NCBI GenBank assembly: GCA_049642385.1
Contig: JBAROU010000048.1
Span: 1-17,136, forward strand
Direction of reading: 5' to 3'
Source of the DNA: JBAROU01 sp049642385
GTDB taxonomy: Bacteria > Chloroflexota > Dehalococcoidia > DSTF01 > RBG-16-68-14
Length of the DNA stretch: 17,136 nucleotides
In this document: piece after piece, positions 1 to 6,831 of the stretch
Layout: each line of letters opens with the position of its first letter
Position numbering within the stretch: position 1 is the stretch's first letter
Program-made: the position numbers and the translations under genes
Notes under the pieces: generated by a model
Databases searched by the model: none
Seen by the model: the letters and a program-made list of their open reading frames with translations, nothing else
Told to the model about the DNA's origin: nothing

Positions 1-419
1 GAGACACCCAGGGCGCTCGCGCCCACGACCGCGAGCACGACGGCGGCGGCGGCGGCGCGCGCTAGCGGTGAGGCAACGTTGCCGAATATCGGCCAGCGCA
101 GGCCGCCTCCCGAGGGCTTGGCCGACGGCTCGGACTTGCCCCAGCGCAGACCGAAGACGTTTGCCAGCATGCCGCGCTTCTCCTGTGCCCGCGCGTCGTG
201 AAGGCGGTCGAGCATCGCCTGCCAGCCGGCGTCGTAGGCCGCTGCGGACGGCTCAGGGTGCTCCGTTGAGAGCATCTCGCTGCGCAGCTCCAGGTAGGGG
301 CGCAGCTCCGAGGCGTGCTGCGGGTGGGACGCGAGGCAGGCGTCGAGCGTGGCTCCGGCGTCCATTGCCTCGAAGCATTTGGCCAGCATGGCCTCCTGGG
401 ACTTGGTCAGCTCGTTCAT
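1..419 (-). CDS. Probable anti-sigma factor / membrane partner of ECF sigma factor (partial, C-terminus outside window)
   Basis: The N-terminal 139 codons are visible; the reading frame runs off the left edge of the window. Seen: an acidic helical N-terminus starting MNELTKSQEAMLAK, a segment with the flavour DAG-x-LDACLASHPQHASELRPYLELR at about residues 20-45, a basic linker, then an Ala/Val-rich hydrophobic stretch at about residues 118-139 that looks like one membrane span. The 'x-LDxCLxxxPxHAxELRPxLEL' segment is, from memory, common in Chloroflexota proteins encoded directly after ECF sigma genes, often with an extracytoplasmic DUF5667-like part. No HxxxCxxC zinc anti-sigma motif is visible. 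It lies 64 bp downstream of the sigma gene on the same strand, so co-transcription and a role in holding the sigma factor at the membrane are inferred. The start is ATG with a weak GGAA Shine-Dalgarno. Confidence 0.6.
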   Translation of the reverse strand, partial: MNELTKSQEAMLAKCFEAMDAGATLDACLASHPQHASELRPYLELRSEMLSTEHPEPSAAAYDAGWQAMLDRLHDARAQEKRGMLANVFGLRWGKSEPSAKPSGGGLRWPIFGNVASPLARAAAAAVVLAVVGASALGV

Positions 420-462
420 GGTCGTTCCAACAGGCATATCGTCCGAGCGGCCCCAGATTTAC

Positions 463-491
463 CGGCCTGCGCAGAAAAAACGTTCAGGCCG
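463..491 (-). other. Intercistronic inverted repeat between sigma and anti-sigma genes
   Basis: A perfect 7-bp inverted repeat (463-469 CGGCCTG, 485-491 CAGGCCG) with a 15-nt loop overlaps the sigma factor stop codon. On the minus strand the loop contains a run of six T. The T-run sits inside the loop, not after the stem, so this is not a normal intrinsic terminator. It could tune the sigma to anti-sigma expression ratio or be chance. Confidence 0.3.
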
Positions 492-1071
492 CCCATCGAC
501 CGTCCTCCGGCATCCGGCCCGGCCCCAGCAGATTGCGCAGCGAGGCGAGCGCGCGCACTTCGAGGGAGTAGACTGCCCGTTCGCTCCGGCCCATGGCCTC
601 GGCGATCTCACTCGTGGAGCAGCCCGAGTAAAAACGCAAAGCGACGACCTGCTGCTGGTCCTCGGTGAGCTGCTGAAGCGCCGCCAGCACGTCCTGCCGG
701 TCGGTCACCTGCGCTGCCGGGCCCGGGTCGTGGGGCGTCATCGTCGCCGCGGCGCGCTCGAGCGCCCGAGTCTCGCGCTCGCGCGCTCGTAGATGGTCGC
801 TGACGACGTTGCGAGCGATGCGATAAAGCCAGGCGAGGAGCGGCCGACCACGATACTCGTAGCCATCGATGCCCTCGAGGGCTTCGAGATAGACTTTTGA
901 GGCGAGGTCGGCGGCGGTGGCCTCGCTCGTTGTGCGGGCGTAACAGTAGAGGAAGAGCTTGCGATAGTAGGCGCGGTAGATCTCGACCCAGGCCGTGGGC
1001 ATGCGCTGCTTGGCGCGCTCGATGAGCAGCGCCTCGTCGTCGTGCGTCGGCCGGGCGGCCTCGCCGTTCAC
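484..1071 (-). CDS. RNA polymerase sigma factor, ECF (sigma-70 family)
   Basis: A 195-residue protein, normal length for an extracytoplasmic-function sigma factor that redirects RNA polymerase to a stress or envelope regulon. Region 2 spans about residues 14-90, with the core-binding and -10-recognition helices around WVEIYRAYYRKLFLYCYAR and GRPLLAWLYRIARNVVSDHLR. Region 4 spans about 130-182, with LTEDQQQVVALRFYSGCSTSEIAEAMGRSERAVYSLEVRA as the helix-turn-helix; the string is quoted only to locate it by its parts LTEDQQQVVALRF and SEIAEAMGRS. There is no large C-terminal extension. The start is GTG at 1071, chosen because a strong minus-strand Shine-Dalgarno (GAGGGAGG, positions 1088-1081) lies 9 nt upstream. 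The gene is followed by a membrane-anchored partner on the same strand. The divergent neighbour is uvrC. The stimulus cannot be deduced. Confidence 0.88.
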   Translation of the reverse strand: MNGEAARPTHDDEALLIERAKQRMPTAWVEIYRAYYRKLFLYCYARTTSEATAADLASKVYLEALEGIDGYEYRGRPLLAWLYRIARNVVSDHLRARERETRALERAAATMTPHDPGPAAQVTDRQDVLAALQQLTEDQQQVVALRFYSGCSTSEIAEAMGRSERAVYSLEVRALASLRNLLGPGRMPEDGRWAA

Positions 1072-1080
1072 GATTATACG

Positions 1081-1088
1081 CCTCCCTC
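1081..1088 (-). promoter_or_regulatory. Shine-Dalgarno of the ECF sigma gene
   Basis: The minus-strand sequence GAGGGAGG lies 9 nt before the GTG at 1071. It decides the start, because the TATAAT at 1078-1073 is too close to that GTG to be its -10 box. Confidence 0.55.
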
Positions 1089-1177
1089 AGGGTTGTCCCT
1101 CATAGGAGTTATCGGCGCGACGGCGGCGGTTCTTGTGGACGATTATTCGGACAGGCAGTTGGGCAGCATGGGTGCGC

Positions 1178-1183
1178 TACCAT
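1178..1183 (+). promoter_or_regulatory. Candidate -10 box of uvrC (TACCAT), leaderless spacing
   Basis: TACCAT ends 9 bp before the uvrC ATG at 1193, and no Shine-Dalgarno lies in between. No clear -35 box is visible. The spacing matches that of several other unit-leading genes in the window. Confidence 0.35.
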
Positions 1184-1192
1184 GAACTCGCC

Positions 1193-3103
1193 ATGCCAGA
1201 AACGCTCGTCGAACGGGTGAAGGCGGTGCCGCAACGGCCCGGTGTTTACCTCTTCCGCAACGAGAAGGCGCGGGTGATCTACATCGGCAAGGCGGCGAAC
1301 CTGCGCACGCGCATGCGCTCGTACTTCGGCGCGGCGCGCAGCATGGAGCCGAAGACGCGAGTGCTGCGTGGCGCCATCGTCGATTTCGAATACGTGGTCA
1401 CACCCACGGAGCAGGACGCGTTGCAACTGGAGGCGACGCTGGTCAAGCGCCACCAGCCGTTCTTCAACGCGACGCTGAAGGACGATAAGCACTTCCCGTA
1501 CTTGAAGGTCGATCTGACCGACCCGTTCCCGCGCATCTACATCACGCGCCGCGTCGCGAAGGACGGCGGGCGTTACTTCGGCCCGTTCGCGAGCGCTGGC
1601 TCCGTGCGCAAGACGCTCGATATCACGAAGAAGCTCTTCCCGTGGCGGAGCTGCACGATGACGATCACCGGCAAGGAGCCGCGCCCGTGCCTGGAGTACT
1701 ACATCCACCGCTGCATCGCGCCGTGCACGTCGTACTGCACGAAGGACGAGTATGACGAGGTGATCCGCCAGACGATCCTGTTCCTGGAGGGGCGTACGGA
1801 CGAGGTGCTGCGCGACCTGAGCGCGCAGATGGCCGAGGCGTCGGAGACGCTCGAGTTTGAGCGTGCAGCGCACATCCGGGACCAGGTGCGCGCGATCGAG
1901 CGCGTGACCGAGACGCAGACCGTTGCCTCGACGAAGCCGACCGACGCCGACGTCTTTGGCCTCGCGCGGCAGGACAACGACGCCACCGTGCAGATGCTGT
2001 TCGTGCGCGGCACGAAGATGATCGGCGCCGACCACTTCCGCCTCGAAGGGGCGAGAGACGCCACGGACGGCGAGGTGCTCGCCAGCTTCCTCAAGCAGTT
2101 CTACGAATCGGCGACGTACGTGCCGCGCCGACTCTATCTGCCGGTCGAAGTGCCGGAGTCGGAGCTGCTCACAGCGTGGCTTTCGGAGCGGCGCGGCGGG
2201 CCGGTCGAGCTCGTCGTGCCGCAGCGAGGCGAGAAGCGCCGCCTAGTCGAGATGGCGCGGGCGAACGCGCGCGAAGCGCAGGAGCAGGCGCGCGCCAAGT
2301 GGCTGGCCGACCGAGGCAAGACGCAGACCGCGCTCGAGGAGCTGCAGGAAGCGCTCGACCTGGTGGACCTGCCCAAGCGCATCGAGTGCTACGACATCTC
2401 GAACATCCAGGGGACGAGCTCCGTCGGCAGTATGGTGGTGTTCCTGGACGGCCAGCCGCGAACGCAGGAGTACCGTCGTTTCAAGATCCGCACCGTCGAG
2501 GGCGCGAACGACTTCGCGATGATGGCCGAGGTGCTGCGCCGTCGCTTTCGCAAAGCGACCGCGCCCGCCGAACGCGCCGGGCACACAACCGACGACGACG
2601 GCCCGGCCGGTCAGCCGGCCGAGGAGTCGGCGACGGAGCGGGCCGCGCGGCAGACGCGCGATGAAGCGTGGCAGACGCTGCCCGACTTGCTGATCGTCGA
2701 TGGCGGGAAGGGGCAGCTCAGCGCGGCGCTGGACGTGCTGCGCGAAGCTGGGCTGGAGCCGATCGTGCCCGTCGCGGGGCTGGCGAAGCGCAACGAGGAG
2801 CTGTTCGTGAAGGACGAGCCGGAGCCGATCGTGCTGCCGCGTCGCTCACAGGCGCTCTACCTCGTCCAGCGCGTGCGGGACGAGGCGCACCGCTTCGCCG
2901 TGACCTACCACCGGAACGTGCGCCAGAAGCGCGGCATGCAGTCGGCGCTGGACACCGTGCCGGGCATCGGCCCTAAGCGGAAGAAGGCGCTGCTGCGCAA
3001 GTTCGGCTCGCTGAAGGGCATCCGTGAGGCGCCGGTGGAGGAGATCGCCGCCACCGTCGGCTTCACCACGCGTTTGGCAGAGCAGGTGAAGGAGAGCGTG
3101 TGA
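1193..3103 (+). CDS. uvrC: UvrABC excinuclease subunit C
   Basis: A 636-residue nuclease subunit that makes the 3' and 5' incisions around UvrB-bound DNA lesions in nucleotide excision repair. Domains in order: GIY-YIG nuclease at about 14-92 (GVYLF, VIYIGKA); a four-cysteine cluster at C154, C166, C174 and C178, the spacing of the UvrC iron-sulfur site; a UVR UvrB-binding motif at about 200-235; an RNase H-like endonuclease with D401 (CYDIS), D503 (LIVDGGKGQ) and H566 (DEAHRFA); and C-terminal helix-hairpin-helices (VPGIGPKRKKALLRKFGS). Between D401 and D503 there is an insertion of about 35 residues, rich in Asp, Glu, Ala and Arg (DNA about 2560-2670), relative to E. coli as I recall it. 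ATG 1193 was chosen over an upstream in-frame start because it gives the canonical MPETLVERVKAVPQRPGVY N-terminus. Its stop overlaps the next gene. Confidence 0.97.
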   Translation: MPETLVERVKAVPQRPGVYLFRNEKARVIYIGKAANLRTRMRSYFGAARSMEPKTRVLRGAIVDFEYVVTPTEQDALQLEATLVKRHQPFFNATLKDDKHFPYLKVDLTDPFPRIYITRRVAKDGGRYFGPFASAGSVRKTLDITKKLFPWRSCTMTITGKEPRPCLEYYIHRCIAPCTSYCTKDEYDEVIRQTILFLEGRTDEVLRDLSAQMAEASETLEFERAAHIRDQVRAIERVTETQTVASTKPTDADVFGLARQDNDATVQMLFVRGTKMIGADHFRLEGARDATDGEVLASFLKQFYESATYVPRRLYLPVEVPESELLTAWLSERRGGPVELVVPQRGEKRRLVEMARANAREAQEQARAKWLADRGKTQTALEELQEALDLVDLPKRIECYDISNIQGTSSVGSMVVFLDGQPRTQEYRRFKIRTVEGANDFAMMAEVLRRRFRKATAPAERAGHTTDDDGPAGQPAEESATERAARQTRDEAWQTLPDLLIVDGGKGQLSAALDVLREAGLEPIVPVAGLAKRNEELFVKDEPEPIVLPRRSQALYLVQRVRDEAHRFAVTYHRNVRQKRGMQSALDTVPGIGPKRKKALLRKFGSLKGIREAPVEEIAATVGFTTRLAEQVKESV

Positions 3104-3960
3104 CCGTCGACCTTCGTTACGCCGTCAGCGTGCCCAACTATGGCGAGTTCGCCGATGTGCGCGCCGTCGCGCAGCTTGCGCGGGAGGCGGAGGCGGCGGG
3201 CTGGGACGGCTTCTTCACCTGGGACCACATCCTGCTCGACGCGAACGCCGGCGTCCCGATGTCCGACCCGTGGGTCGCGCTCACCGCGATCGCGCTCGCG
3301 ACGGAGCGCATGCGCATCGGCACGCTGATCACACCGCTCGCGCGACGGCGGCCGTGGGTGGTCGCACGTCAGACGGTGACGATCGATCACTTGTCGAACG
3401 GGCGGATGATCCTGGGTGTGGGGCTGGGCTTTCCGCCCGAGGCCGAGTTCGCCGCGCTGGGCGAGGACGCGGACGACGGCGTGCGCGCGGAGAAGCTGGA
3501 CGAAGCGCTCGACATCATCACGGGCCTCTGGCGTGGCGAGGCGTTCTCCCACGCCGGTAAGCACTACAGCATCGACGGCGCGACGTTCCTGCCCCGGCCG
3601 GTGCAGCAGCCGCGCATCCCGATCTGGGTCGCCGGCGTATGGCCGAACTGCGGCCCTCTGCGACGAGCGGCGCGCTGGGACGGCGTCGTGCCGCTGAAGG
3701 TGGGCGCGGCCGGCATCGAGACGCTGACGCAGCCGGACCTAGCGGAGATCGTGCGCTACGTGCACGAGCATCGGACGAACGATGGGCCGTTCGACGTCGT
3801 CTGCGGCGGGCCACCGCCGGACGACGACCCAGCGCGCCTGCCCGACCTGATCGCCTCGTTTCGAGAGGCGGGCCTTACGTGGTGGCTGGGATCCACCGGC
3901 GGCGAGCCCGGCAGCTTCGCCGACTTGCGGGCGCGGGTGCGCGCCGGGCCGGTGCGGTAA
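3100..3960 (+). CDS. LLM-class flavin-dependent oxidoreductase (luciferase-like, possibly F420-dependent)
   Basis: A 286-residue luciferase-like (beta/alpha)8 monooxygenase/reductase. Family features seen: an N-terminal strand ending in VPNYGEF; AREAEAAGWDGFFTWDHI at about 28-45; the DPWVALTAIALATERMRIGT block at about 56-75; and RPWVVARQTVTIDHLSNGRM followed by LGVGLGF at about 85-115, the usual flavin-site region. Members use FMN or F420 to oxidise or reduce varied small molecules. The sequence does not show which cofactor or substrate applies. The start is GTG overlapping the uvrC TGA (GTGA, 4 bp), with Shine-Dalgarno AAGGAG at 3089-3094, so it is translationally coupled to uvrC. The coupling reflects operon packing; I see no link to DNA repair. 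The C-terminal third (Asp/Pro-rich, ending GPVR) is typical of short LLM proteins. Confidence 0.88.
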   Translation: MTVDLRYAVSVPNYGEFADVRAVAQLAREAEAAGWDGFFTWDHILLDANAGVPMSDPWVALTAIALATERMRIGTLITPLARRRPWVVARQTVTIDHLSNGRMILGVGLGFPPEAEFAALGEDADDGVRAEKLDEALDIITGLWRGEAFSHAGKHYSIDGATFLPRPVQQPRIPIWVAGVWPNCGPLRRAARWDGVVPLKVGAAGIETLTQPDLAEIVRYVHEHRTNDGPFDVVCGGPPPDDDPARLPDLIASFREAGLTWWLGSTGGEPGSFADLRARVRAGPVR

Positions 3961-3980
3961 ACAACACCTACGCCGTGCGC

Positions 3981-3986
3981 TAGAAT
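3981..3986 (+). promoter_or_regulatory. Candidate -10 box (TAGAAT) of the serine hydrolase gene
   Basis: TAGAAT ends 10 bp before ATG 3997, and no Shine-Dalgarno lies between. A transcript start about 7 bp after the box would fall downstream of the alternative GTG at 3988, which supports ATG 3997 and a leaderless or near-leaderless mRNA. Confidence 0.45.
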
Positions 3987-3996
3987 AGTGTCCGCC

Positions 3997-4842
3997 ATGA
4001 CCGCGCTCACCCAACTCGACGCTGACCTGCGCAAGATCGGCGCGGCGTACAGCGGGAAGTGGACGTACGCGCTCACGGATCTGACGTCCGGCGGGCACAT
4101 CGGGTTCGCTGAGGAAGACGTGATGCCGACGGCGTCGCTGATCAAGGTGCCGGTGCTGGTTACGCTCTACCAGGCGGTGCACGACGGACGCCTCTCGCTC
4201 GACGACCGCATCCGCTACGAACCAGAGCACGATGTCCAGGGCTCCGGCGTGCTGATGCGCCTCTCGCATGGCGTGGAGATGACGGTGCGCGATGCGGCGG
4301 TGCTCATGATCATCATCTCCGACAATGTGGCGACGAACATGTGCATCGACCTCGTCGGGCTCGACGCGATCAACGCCCAGATGCGAAGCTATGGCCTCGA
4401 ACAGACATCGCTCTTCCGGCGGTTGGGCGACCGCGGCGGCGGGCTGGACGCGCGCAAGATGTCGGTGAGCACGGGGCGCGAGATGGCGCGCCTGCTGGAG
4501 CTGATCGCGCGCCACGAGGCGGTGTCGGCAGAGGCGTCGGAGGACATTCTGCGCATCATGCGCCGCCAGGACTATCGAAACGAGCTGTCACGCCTGCTCC
4601 CCTGGAACGAGCTGAACGTGCTGCCGGACCACCGGGACAACTGGGTAGCGGAGAAGGGCGGCGCGTTCCTGAACGGCATTCGGGCGTCGGGCGCGGTCTT
4701 CCACGGCACGCGCGGCGCGTTCGTGATGGCGGCGTTCTGCGAGGGCGGGACGGCGGGCGGCGGCACCGGCCGCGAAGCCGAGGGCAACGTCCTCATCGGG
4801 GAGCTGGGCCACACCGCGTGGCAACGGCTGCTGGCCTCGTAG
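3997..4842 (+). CDS. Class A beta-lactamase-related serine hydrolase
   Basis: A 281-residue protein of the penicillin-binding/class A beta-lactamase fold. Seen: the S-x-x-K nucleophile motif at S47-L-I-K50; an SDN motif at S108-D109-N110 followed by VATN; and a KTG-position motif reading K220-G-G. The Omega-loop ExxLN motif, which supplies the deacylation Glu of true class A lactamases, is not apparent; the region reads RRLGDRGGGLDARKMS. There is also no signal peptide, so as read it would be cytoplasmic. Known family functions include beta-lactam hydrolysis, esterase and peptidase activity. Given the missing Glu and signal peptide, an esterase or amidase role is more likely than resistance, but this is inference. 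ATG 3997 was preferred over GTG 3988 from the -10 spacing. It stands alone between the LLM gene and the DinB-like gene. Confidence 0.82.
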   Translation: MTALTQLDADLRKIGAAYSGKWTYALTDLTSGGHIGFAEEDVMPTASLIKVPVLVTLYQAVHDGRLSLDDRIRYEPEHDVQGSGVLMRLSHGVEMTVRDAAVLMIIISDNVATNMCIDLVGLDAINAQMRSYGLEQTSLFRRLGDRGGGLDARKMSVSTGREMARLLELIARHEAVSAEASEDILRIMRRQDYRNELSRLLPWNELNVLPDHRDNWVAEKGGAFLNGIRASGAVFHGTRGAFVMAAFCEGGTAGGGTGREAEGNVLIGELGHTAWQRLLAS

Positions 4843-4882
4843 CAGACACGAAACGGTCGGAAGCGCGATGAAGGAAGAACGC

Positions 4883-5395
4883 ATGACGACCGAGGAAGTC
4901 CTCGACGCGATTGCGCGGGAGCGCGCGCGGCTGATGAAGGCTATCGATGCGCTGGGCCCGCATGCCTCGATCGTGCCCGTGACAGAGGAGGGCTGGACTG
5001 CGAAGAACGTGCTCGCGCACCTCATCCACTGGGCGACGCAGATAGCCTTCGGCCTGGGTGCGCAGATCGAGCCTCCGGTGTACGTACTGGAGGAACGCCG
5101 CCGCCGGTCGCAGGCAGGGCTCAGTGATCGCATGCCGAGCGGCGACGAATGGAACGCTCTCGCCGTCGCCTCTTACAGAGACGTTCCGTTGGACCAGGTG
5201 CGCTCGGAATTCGAAGGCTCGGTGGAAGCGCTGAGCGCTCAGGCGCGCCTGCGCACGGACGATGAGATGAGCGATACCGATGCGATTCCGTGGGCTCCCA
5301 ACAGGCCGCTCTGGCACTTCATCGCCGGTGACACCTTCCTGCACTGGCCCTTGCACGCCGAGGCCATCGAGCGCGCGGCGACGCGAGAGGCGTAG
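4883..5395 (+). CDS. DinB/YfiT-superfamily protein, ClbS/DfsB-like four-helix bundle
   Basis: A 170-residue helical protein. The N-terminal pattern MTTEEVLDAIARERARLMKA, then GWTAKNVLAHLIHW at about residues 35-48, and a late helix with FLHWPLHAEAIERA, match the DinB/ClbS/DfsB superfamily: WxxKxVLxHL in helix 2, plus His residues that bind metal in many members. Superfamily members include thiol-dependent transferases, maleylpyruvate isomerase-like enzymes and ClbS, which protects against colibactin. The substrate here is unknown. ATG 4883 is chosen because AAGGA (4871-4875) lies 7 nt upstream; an in-frame ATG at 4868 would add five residues. It follows the serine hydrolase by about 40 bp on the same strand and is probably co-transcribed with it. 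Confidence 0.75.
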   Translation: MTTEEVLDAIARERARLMKAIDALGPHASIVPVTEEGWTAKNVLAHLIHWATQIAFGLGAQIEPPVYVLEERRRRSQAGLSDRMPSGDEWNALAVASYRDVPLDQVRSEFEGSVEALSAQARLRTDDEMSDTDAIPWAPNRPLWHFIAGDTFLHWPLHAEAIERAATREA

Positions 5396-5415
5396 CCGAG
5401 GGCCTCCCGCGATGG

Positions 5416-5421
5416 TAAGAT
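5416..5421 (+). promoter_or_regulatory. Candidate -10 box (TAAGAT) of the ABM-like gene
   Basis: TAAGAT lies 31 bp before ATG 5453 and is followed by a strong Shine-Dalgarno AAGGAGG (5435-5441). No convincing -35 box was found, so the box may be chance and the gene may be read from upstream. Confidence 0.3.
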
Positions 5422-5452
5422 AGGGCGCCAGCGCAAGGAGGGCGTCGCTATT

Positions 5453-5782
5453 ATGGATTACCCCACCGAGGCCACCGCCGTCGTCCGGCTCTCGCTCATG
5501 CAACCGAAGCCAGGCGCGCAGGAGCGCGTGCTGGAGTTGCAGCAGCAGATCGTGAGCTGGCTGCCGGGCAAGCCCGGCTCTATCGCGGGCTACATCATCG
5601 TGGGCGGCGACCCGCAGGGTCGCGTCGGGCACGTCTCGATCTTTCGCTCGGAGCAGGACGCCGACCAGGCGGCGCAGTCCGACCACGTGCTTGCGATCCG
5701 CTCGGAGCTACTGCTGGTGATCGAAGAGGACTCCCACGTCGAGCACTCCTACATCGGCGTGGATCCGACGAAGCTCCGCTGA
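5453..5782 (+). CDS. Small ABM-fold (antibiotic biosynthesis monooxygenase-like) protein
   Basis: A 109-residue protein. The order of strands and helices suggests the dimeric alpha-beta-barrel ABM fold: a first strand AVVRLSLMQPKPG, a helix QERVLELQQQIVSWL, a strand GSIAGYIIVGG, a strand VGHVSIFRSEQDADQAAQSDHVL with the usual F/W-xxxxA-xxH spacing, and a terminal strand HVEHSYIGV. ABM proteins include heme-degrading and quinone-forming monooxygenases, and many of unknown function. No substrate can be deduced. Shine-Dalgarno AAGGAGG (5435-5441) is 11 nt from the ATG. It is the last gene of the 3997-5782 group and is followed by a 125-bp gap with short hairpins before the ABC exporter. Confidence 0.6.
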   Translation: MDYPTEATAVVRLSLMQPKPGAQERVLELQQQIVSWLPGKPGSIAGYIIVGGDPQGRVGHVSIFRSEQDADQAAQSDHVLAIRSELLLVIEEDSHVEHSYIGVDPTKLR

Positions 5783-5849
5783 CGGATCGCAGCGCAGCGG
5801 CATCGGAACGATCCAACGCCTACCGCCCGAGCTAATCCTGAAGCTCAAG

Positions 5850-5863
5850 CGCCACTTCTGGCG
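5850..5863 (+). other. Short hairpin in the gap before the ABC exporter
   Basis: CGCCA-CTTC-TGGCG is a perfect 5-bp stem with a tetraloop, lying between the ABM-like gene and the exporter. A looser 6-bp repeat (5784-5789 GGATCG, 5809-5814 CGATCC) is upstream. Neither has a T-tract, so termination is possible but unproven. Confidence 0.3.
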
Positions 5864-5892
5864 ACAAGCGCATCCGTAAGCCTGCTTTCGGC

Positions 5893-5898
5893 TACCCT
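5893..5898 (+). promoter_or_regulatory. Candidate -10 box (TACCCT) of the ABC exporter operon
   Basis: TACCCT ends 9 bp before ATG 5908, with no Shine-Dalgarno in between. It favours ATG 5908 over GTG 5899 and suggests a leaderless transcript. No good -35 box is visible. Confidence 0.35.
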
Positions 5899-5907
5899 GT
5901 GACCGCG

Positions 5908-6831
5908 ATGAGCGAATCCGCGATCGACGTCCGCGGTCTGCGCAAAGCGTACGGCACGCTCGAAGCGGTCGCCGGCATCGACTTGCGCGTGGAGCGCGGC
6001 GAGGTGTTCGCGCTGCTCGGGCCGAACGGCGCCGGCAAGACAACGACCGTCGAGATCCTGGAAGGGCACCGCGACCGCGACGCCGGCGACGTGACCGTGC
6101 TCGGCTATGACCCGCGACGGGGCGAGCGCGGCCTGCGCCAGCGTATCGGCATCGTGCTCCAGAGCACGGGCGTGGAGCCGTACCTGAAGGTCGAGGAGGC
6201 AATCGAGCTCTACCGCGGCTACTATCCTCACCCGCGGTCGCTGGACGACATCATCGAGGTCGTAGGCCTGCAAGAGCAACGATCGTCGCGGGTGCGCCGA
6301 CTGTCGGGCGGGCAGCAGCGCCGCCTGGATGTCGCGATCGGCCTCGCCGGCGACCCGGAGCTGCTCTTCCTGGACGAGCCGACCACGGGGTTCGACCCTT
6401 CGGCGCGGCGTAACGCCTGGGAGATGATCAAGAGCCTGCAATCTCTGGGCAAGACCGTCTTCCTCACCACGCACTACATGGAAGAAGCGCAGCAGCTCGC
6501 GGACCGCGTCGCGATCATCGTCGGCGGGCGCATCGTCGTGGAGGGCGCGCCGGGAGAGCTGATACGCGCGGACGAGACGACACGCATCAGCTTCCGCCTG
6601 CCCGTCGCGGCAGGCCAGCCTTCGGCCGAGCTACCGGCGCAGCTCGTCGATGGCGCGACCGTCGCGAACGGGCGCGTGACGATCGAGACGGCGGAGCCGA
6701 CGAAGACGCTGCACGCGCTCACGGGCTGGGCGACGGAGCTCGCTCTCGAGCTCGACGAGCTAACCGTATCGCGCAGCACGCTGGAGGACGTCTACCTGCG
6801 GCTGACCGGCGGCGAGGAGGGCGAGGCATGA
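5908..6831 (+). CDS. ABC transporter ATP-binding protein (DrrA/CcmA-like, ABC-2 exporter)
   Basis: A 307-residue ATPase that powers the membrane partner encoded next. Seen: Walker A GPNGAGKTT at 38-46, a Q-loop region around GIVLQSTGVEP, the ABC signature LSGGQQRR at about 132-139, Walker B LLFLDEP with D156-E157, a D-loop, and switch H189 (LTTHYMEEA). About 90 residues follow the nucleotide-binding domain, as in DrrA-type daunorubicin/lipid/polyketide exporters and uncharacterised drug-resistance ATPases. The cargo cannot be deduced. ATG 5908 was chosen over an in-frame GTG at 5899 from the -10 spacing. It overlaps the permease start by 4 bp (ATGA). Confidence 0.93.
   Translation: MSESAIDVRGLRKAYGTLEAVAGIDLRVERGEVFALLGPNGAGKTTTVEILEGHRDRDAGDVTVLGYDPRRGERGLRQRIGIVLQSTGVEPYLKVEEAIELYRGYYPHPRSLDDIIEVVGLQEQRSSRVRRLSGGQQRRLDVAIGLAGDPELLFLDEPTTGFDPSARRNAWEMIKSLQSLGKTVFLTTHYMEEAQQLADRVAIIVGGRIVVEGAPGELIRADETTRISFRLPVAAGQPSAELPAQLVDGATVANGRVTIETAEPTKTLHALTGWATELALELDELTVSRSTLEDVYLRLTGGEEGEA

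Noticed and set aside
1073..1078. TATAAT on the minus strand before the ECF sigma gene
   Set aside because: It ends 1 bp from the GTG start, so transcription would begin inside the gene. A Shine-Dalgarno at 1081-1088 spans the needed leader, so the box is probably chance.
1109..2035. Long open frame (308 codons) on the minus strand opposite uvrC
   Set aside because: It lies wholly antisense to a clear UvrC, has an Arg/Leu/His-rich composition typical of GC-rich shadow frames, and shows no family motif.
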